Positions 59,845-64,000 of a DNA stretch of 64,000 nucleotides are shown here, one piece after another. Source of the DNA: an uncultured Hymenobacter sp. (GTDB lineage: Bacteria; Bacteroidota; Bacteroidia; Cytophagales; Hymenobacteraceae); assembly GCA_913776615.1 (NCBI GenBank), contig CAJYPK010000040.1:62001-126000 (forward strand), given 5' to 3'. The notes beneath the pieces were generated by a model. The model was not told the origin of the DNA. It was given only the letters and a program-made list of their open reading frames with translations, and did not search any database. Position 1 is the stretch's first letter. Each line of letters opens with the position of its first letter. A program made the translations under genes and the position numbers.

Positions 59845-61770
59845 TCAAGGCACTATTTCTATCCATCCTTTAAAGCGCCGCCCATCGGTGAAGGTGACGA
59901 GGTAGTAGTAGATGCCCCCAACGCCGCCCCCGGCCCAGGTGAAGCTGCGGGTGGGCGACTGGTACACGAGCCGGCCCCAGCGCGAGAAAATGCTGACGCC
60001 CGCAAACTGGCTGGCGCAGAAATCGGGGGGCAGGGCCTGGTCGAGGGTGAAGGCCTCGTTGAGGCCGTCGCCATTGGGTGTAATGATGTTGGGCGGGCGG
60101 AAGGCCAGCGAGTCGCCGGGCCGGGGCACCACGAAGCGGATGGCGCGCGTGAGGGTGTGCGGCGTGCAGATAGTGCCGCCCTGGGCGAGGGCAAAGCGCA
60201 CCACCAGCCCGCTGTCGCTGGCTGTGACCAGGCCGCAGTCGGGCGCCCAGGCAAAGGTGGCCGTGGCACGGCCCGTGCCGTTCTGGGCCGCGAAGCGCAT
60301 GCCCACGCTAGCCAGGCTGAAGCCCACGCCGGTAGCCGTGAGCGTGAGGGGGTTGGGCGCCGAGTCGGTGCCCAGTAGCGTGGCCGTGTAGGGCTGGTTG
60401 AGAGCCAGCCGCACCACGGTGATAGTACCGGGCACTTCGGGCGGAAAGCTGGTGCTGAGCACCGGCGTCGTGCTGACGGGCGGTGCGGCGATGAAGGCCA
60501 CCCGCACGGTATCGCGCTTGGGCAGCGAGCAGCCGTTGTCAGCTACTAATATATTGAGCAAGTATACTTTACCCTTAGTGTCAGCGCACAGTGGAAAGCA
60601 GAGCATGGCCGTGAGCGTATCGGGCTGGCCACTGGCGTGCACCGTGCCGCTGGCAGCGGTCGTGAAACTCGGGGCCGTGGCCGCATCGCTAAAGTTGAGC
60701 GGCGCGGCCGTAAGCGTGAGCACAGAGTTTGGGTCGGGGTCGGTATAGCGTAGGGTGAGGCACCTAGGGCCACCGGGTACGAAGCGCACCGTGTCGCGGC
60801 CGGGGCGGTAAGCGCGGCCGTTGGCTTGCACACTCACTACGGGCGGGTTATTCTGGGGGCAGTTGAGTACGTAGAGCTGAAAATCGCGCCGGGTTTCCCC
60901 AATCTTCACGCCTCTGCGGTATTCCGCGCAGCGCACCCCGAACACGAACAGCCCAAGCCGGCTGGGCCGCACCGTGAGGCGGCCGGTGTGTGCGTCGATG
61001 CCCAGCGCCGGCGCGCCGGGTATCTGGTTGGTCGTGCCCAGGCCGGTAGTCCAGGTCACGGTGGAGTACGGCGCGGCCACCGGCAGCGGGCTAGGGTTAG
61101 CCGCCGTGGAGTGGCCGTTGAGCGGCGTTACCATGTCATAGGCCAGCGAGTCACCATCGGGGTCTACCCCGCCGAAGTCGTAGTAGAACAGGTTGCCGAG
61201 GCAGGCATAATCACCGAGCGCCGGGAAGATGCGCGGCGTCGAGTCGATGAACGCGGCCCCATTGCGTACTACGGCTGGAAACTCCAGGTAAAAGGTCTGG
61301 GCTGCGCCGCCGGGGTTCACGATGTTGCTGATGGCCAAGTTGCGGCAGCAGCGTTCCACGGCCACGTAGTAGCCGCTGGCCCCGCTGTAGGTCGCGGCAT
61401 CGAGCGTAATATCCTTGGTGTAAACGAGCTTGCGGGTGCTGAGCGAGCCCACGGCGCAAGCCGGATTCGTGTAGCTCACGAACGTATTACTGGTAAGCGG
61501 CAACACCACGCTTTGCAGCTGCCGGTTGGTTGCTTTGTCAAAAATGCCCGCCGTCAGGGTCTGGTCGAGTGCCGCCGCGTTCCCGTTGATGGCGTCGAAA
61601 TACAGCGTCAGCGTGAGGATGTAGGTGTTGCCGGTCTGGTGCTGCAAGTCCAACTCGCCGCCCACGATGTGCGTCGCCCGGGCTGGAATGGCCGCCAGCA
61701 GCAATAGCCAGATGCCGAGCAAAGCCCAGGGTTGCACGCGGGCGGGTAGCACAGATACTGCGTAATGCAC
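59845..61770 (-). CDS. Large secreted protein with gliding-motility-type (CHU_C) C-terminal domain
   Basis: The 641-residue exported protein has a signal peptide (WALLGIWLLLLAAIPARA), then beta-rich domains with THIVGGELDLQHQTGNTYILTLTLYFDAI, a motif common in Bacteroidota PKD-rich surface proteins. The C-terminus PPNIITPNGDGLNEAFTLDQAL ... GVSIFSRWGRLVYQSP ... GGIYYYLVTFTDGRRFKGWIEIV is the gliding-motility-associated (T9SS type B) sorting domain. It should be exported by the T9SS and attached to the surface. Ligand unknown. Confidence 0.9.
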   Translation of the reverse strand: MHYAVSVLPARVQPWALLGIWLLLLAAIPARATHIVGGELDLQHQTGNTYILTLTLYFDAINGNAAALDQTLTAGIFDKATNRQLQSVVLPLTSNTFVSYTNPACAVGSLSTRKLVYTKDITLDAATYSGASGYYVAVERCCRNLAISNIVNPGGAAQTFYLEFPAVVRNGAAFIDSTPRIFPALGDYACLGNLFYYDFGGVDPDGDSLAYDMVTPLNGHSTAANPSPLPVAAPYSTVTWTTGLGTTNQIPGAPALGIDAHTGRLTVRPSRLGLFVFGVRCAEYRRGVKIGETRRDFQLYVLNCPQNNPPVVSVQANGRAYRPGRDTVRFVPGGPRCLTLRYTDPDPNSVLTLTAAPLNFSDAATAPSFTTAASGTVHASGQPDTLTAMLCFPLCADTKGKVYLLNILVADNGCSLPKRDTVRVAFIAAPPVSTTPVLSTSFPPEVPGTITVVRLALNQPYTATLLGTDSAPNPLTLTATGVGFSLASVGMRFAAQNGTGRATATFAWAPDCGLVTASDSGLVVRFALAQGGTICTPHTLTRAIRFVVPRPGDSLAFRPPNIITPNGDGLNEAFTLDQALPPDFCASQFAGVSIFSRWGRLVYQSPTRSFTWAGGGVGGIYYYLVTFTDGRRFKGWIEIVP

Positions 61771-61808
61771 GAGTCAGAGCTAATAAAAGGCCTATCCTTT
61801 CCAGGAGA

Positions 61809-62087
61809 TTATGAGTTGACTGTCGGACGTCGCCCTGGCTGCGGTAGGCTCCAGCCCGCCAGGTCGCAGGTGAGGTCGCGTGCCGAAAGAGCCCGCTGGA
61901 GAGGGGCTGGGCTACGTGGCGCAGCGTGATCTGTCCAGTCGGGGCTAGTCAGCAGCTCCTCGTAAATAGCCTGGTGGCGCGTCAGCTCATCCTGCCAGTC
62001 CCGGGCCTGGGGAGGGGCCTGGCCCGATAACAGTCCTGTTCCGGCAAGGCCCGGTAACTGATAGTTGGAGAAAAAAACGGTGCGCAT
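61809..62087 (-). CDS. Hypothetical protein (low confidence)
   Basis: From ATG 62087 this would encode about 92 residues (MRTVFFSNYQLPGLAGTGLLSG...), ending shortly after the gliding-type gene start on the same strand. It has a plausible acidic/aromatic middle (DWQDELTRHQAIYEELL) but no recognised domain and no clear promoter. It may be a real small gene or chance. Confidence 0.3.
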   Translation of the reverse strand: MRTVFFSNYQLPGLAGTGLLSGQAPPQARDWQDELTRHQAIYEELLTSPDWTDHAAPRSPAPLQRALSARDLTCDLAGWSLPQPGRRPTVNS

Positions 62088-62132
62088 AGCAAGCGTGCGT
62101 AAGCGGTCAATGTATTCCCCGTGCAAGAGCAT

Positions 62133-62849
62133 CGCTTAGCCGACATGGCGGCTGCTCGCTGCGTGGTTCGGAAGTAAGAGACTTAGGGGCCGCCCTACCC
62201 CCACGCTTGGCTTATAATTTATTTTTAATGCGCTCGCGCCTTCTGTGCAACTTATTTGCTGTCAATTATTTATCGCCGAGCATGCCGTTCTCAGAAAGGC
62301 CGCTCGGCATCGTGACGGCCATAGGTTATGCCATTGGCACCAGCAGTAGAAGTAAGGAGCTGGCTCTTAAAGAAACGCCCAAGTGCTTCAGTGTCAAATT
62401 AAGTTACTGATTTAAAAGGCATTGGCTTAAGCCGAGTAAGGTCGAGCGTGAATTATGAAGGGCGGCGTGGGGGTAGGAGCCACCTCGTGTATCTTCTTCT
62501 TACACCATCATCCAGGCGACTCTAGGCCCTGTTCAACCACGTAGGCTATCGGTCTTCACTAGCTCGCTCCGTTTTCCTCCCTTAGCCATGACGATTAGTT
62601 CGGAAATGAAATGGAAGGAAGGTATGCAGTTCTTCGCATGGTTTCTCGAGGTTGCCTGGGAGCGGGCAGTGCCTACTAAGCGACAAAAAGCGATTAGTGG
62701 CCGATTAAAGTAGAGGGCTGGTCCGCTGGTAGGCTAGGTTTGGGTAAGCAAGTGAAGCTGCCTTACTACCAGCCTGCTCATTCAAGCACTTCACTATGAG
62801 TAAGCTGTGACGATAATAGTACGCCCCCTTTTCTTCACTTGTTTGCCCT
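62133..62849. other. Gene-poor region with a short inverted-repeat pair
   Basis: About 700 nt, AT-richer, with no strong gene. CCTACCCCCACGC (62194-62206) and its exact complement GCGTGGGGGTAGG (62465-62477) face each other across about 260 nt, which could be ends of a relic mobile element; the enclosed 67-codon frame (62207-62410) has no recognisable transposase motif. A 41-codon frame follows at 62588. Confidence 0.35.
62588..62713 (+). CDS. Possible small protein (41 residues)
   Basis: ATG 62588 to TAG 62713 encodes MTISSEMKWKEGMQFFAWFL and EVAWERAVPTKRQKAISGRLK. The composition (amphipathic, with a basic C-terminus) is protein-like, but there is no homologue I recognise, no clear promoter and no partner. 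Confidence 0.25.
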   Translation: MTISSEMKWKEGMQFFAWFLEVAWERAVPTKRQKAISGRLK

Positions 62850-63956
62850 ATGCTACACCGCCTAAGAATCTCGTTGGCCGTTGGTGCCATGCTGGTCACC
62901 AGCCTCGTCGCCTGCAAAAAGGACGACACCACTACTACCACTACTTCGTCCTCAAACTCCAATCCCGACCCCATCACGGTAAGCGCCTGCACCTCAACGG
63001 CCACGGGTATCGCCAAGATTGTGTGCTTGGCCGATGCGTTTAAATCGCAGCTTGATGGCACGCAGGTATCGACGTTGCAGCGCACCTACGCGGTGAGCGA
63101 CGCCAAGAAATGGTCGAACCTGCCGCAGGGCCTAGTACAAAGCTCTTCCAAGCGCGTGGGCCTGAATTTCGGCTCGATGACGAGCGCCCAGATTCAGTAC
63201 GCTAAGGCGCTGATTAAGGAAGTATCGGGCACGACAACCAACGAGGGCTGGGACGAGATGCAGCAACTGCTAAATGCTGACGATTATCTGGCCGCCAACG
63301 GCGGCGGCAGCAGCACTTACGGGGCGGCCAACTACTACATTGCTTTTCTAGGCACGCCAGCTACCACGGGTACCTTCGAAATACAGTTTGGTGGCCACCA
63401 CTTGGCCTTCGCCAATACTTACAAGGACGGCGTGCTGACCGGGGCCACGCCCTCGTTCCGCGGCGTTGAGCCGTTTGCAACCTTTACCCTGAACGGTACC
63501 AGCAACCAGCCCTTGCAGCAGGAAGCTGCCGCGTTTTCGGCCATGCTCACCGGCCTGAGCAGCACCAACCAGACCGCAGCCAAGCTTTCGCAAACATACA
63601 GTGACCTGGTGGCTGGCCCCGGCCAGGATGGTACTTTCCCCAGCACCTCCGTGGGGGTGAAGGGTAGTAGCTTATCCGCCAGCGAGAAGGCCTTGGTAGT
63701 GGCGGCCATGAAGACCTACGTGTACGACACGGACGACACGAACGCGGCCACCATTCTGGCCACGTACACCAGCGAGCTAGACAACACCTACGTGGCCTAC
63801 TCGGGCACCACGGCCATGACCACCCGCAACGACTACGTGCGCATCGACGGCCCGCACGTCTGGATTGAATACTCGTGCCAGAACGGTATCGTGCTCTCGG
63901 GCACCCACCCGCACTCGGTGTGGCGCGACAAGAGCAAGGACTATGGCGGTAACTAA
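62850..63956 (+). CDS. DUF3500 domain lipoprotein
   Basis: The 368-residue exported lipoprotein has signal MLHRLRISLAVGAMLVTSLVAC with lipobox LVAC, then a Thr/Ser-rich spacer. The remainder matches DUF3500: SKRVGLNFGSMTSAQIQYAKALIKEV ... NYYIAFLGTP...FEIQFGGHHLAFANTYKDG ... TPSFRGVEP near the middle and RIDGPHVWIEYSCQNGIVLSGTHPHSVWRD at the end. Biochemical function is unknown; conserved His and Asp residues suggest a metal-dependent or binding role. It is on the plus strand after the gene-poor region and ends close to the window edge. Confidence 0.9.
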   Translation: MLHRLRISLAVGAMLVTSLVACKKDDTTTTTTSSSNSNPDPITVSACTSTATGIAKIVCLADAFKSQLDGTQVSTLQRTYAVSDAKKWSNLPQGLVQSSSKRVGLNFGSMTSAQIQYAKALIKEVSGTTTNEGWDEMQQLLNADDYLAANGGGSSTYGAANYYIAFLGTPATTGTFEIQFGGHHLAFANTYKDGVLTGATPSFRGVEPFATFTLNGTSNQPLQQEAAAFSAMLTGLSSTNQTAAKLSQTYSDLVAGPGQDGTFPSTSVGVKGSSLSASEKALVVAAMKTYVYDTDDTNAATILATYTSELDNTYVAYSGTTAMTTRNDYVRIDGPHVWIEYSCQNGIVLSGTHPHSVWRDKSKDYGGN

Positions 63957-64000
63957 CGCTTGCTGAAGAAGCTTGCCCGCCGCGCGAGCTATGGATGCGC

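Noticed and set aside
62207..62410. 67-codon frame inside the inverted-repeat-flanked core
   Set aside because: It lacks a transposase motif and spans a short palindrome; more likely chance.

Overview
The window reads as a GC-rich member of the Bacteroidota, most likely Hymenobacter or a close relative in the Cytophagales. Support comes from type IX secretion genes (porU, porV), two probable T9SS cargo proteins (a type A and a gliding-type C-terminal sorting domain), Bacteroidota-style minus-7 promoter boxes (TA-N2-TTTG, here usually TACCTTTG), DUF6428 in an arsenic operon, and a FecR/DUF4974 sigma/anti-sigma pair. No tRNA, rRNA, CRISPR array or intact transposase was found.

Layout. 1-6 kb (minus): truncated M16 peptidase-like gene, porV, porU. 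6-9 kb: pssA, a metallo-beta-lactamase-fold hydrolase, and a divergent FAD oxidoreductase. 9-12.4 kb: a large envelope protein joining a degenerate peptidase domain, a TolB-like propeller and an outer-membrane barrel. 12.5-22 kb: System I cytochrome c maturation genes ccmB, methyltransferase, ccmC, ccmD, ccmE and ccmF, interrupted by a LytTR response regulator and a hybrid histidine kinase. 22-26.7 kb: DUF2520 protein, ferredoxin, IscX, cold shock protein, UbiA prenyltransferase, BamA/TamA-like barrel. 27-31 kb: glycosyltransferase facing an acyl-CoA-dehydrogenase-like / PIG-L deacetylase / NodS-like methyltransferase operon. 31-33 kb: purH. 33-36.7 kb (minus): sulfur operon of ArsR regulator, TauE/SafE, MBL-rhodanese protein and two YeeE/YedE half-transporters. 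36.9-39.6 kb: mreBCD. 39.6-42.1 kb (minus): arsenic operon arsR, DUF6428, acr3, arsC. 42-48.4 kb: a giant alpha-2-macroglobulin. 48.6-53.4 kb: secreted lysine-rich protein, ferredoxin plus ferredoxin reductase, nuclease lipoprotein, VCBS/FG-GAP protein. 53.4-64 kb: a gene-poor stretch, TetR regulator, ECF sigma / FecR / STN-domain protein system, small lipoprotein, gliding-motility-type protein, another gene-poor stretch and a DUF3500 lipoprotein.

How it fits together. Much of the window concerns the envelope: T9SS export, outer-membrane barrels, cell shape (MreBCD), phospholipid synthesis and haem delivery to exported cytochromes. Two stress operons (sulfur and arsenic) each begin with an ArsR repressor, and each has visible palindromic operator candidates.

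Most noteworthy signals: (1) a family of AACTCATAACT-type inverted repeats that sits in gaps between co-directional genes, with a related tract inserted in frame in purH; (2) the PIG-L / NodS-like / acyl-CoA-dehydrogenase-like / GT2 cluster, which suggests an unknown modified glycan or glycolipid; (3) an ECF/FecR signalling pair whose partner has an STN domain but only a small predicted barrel and no TonB-receptor plug; (4) a TonB-plug-like segment embedded in the alpha-2-macroglobulin; (5) start codons only 4-10 nt after the minus-7 box, implying leaderless mRNAs. All family assignments come from reading motifs; no database search was run.
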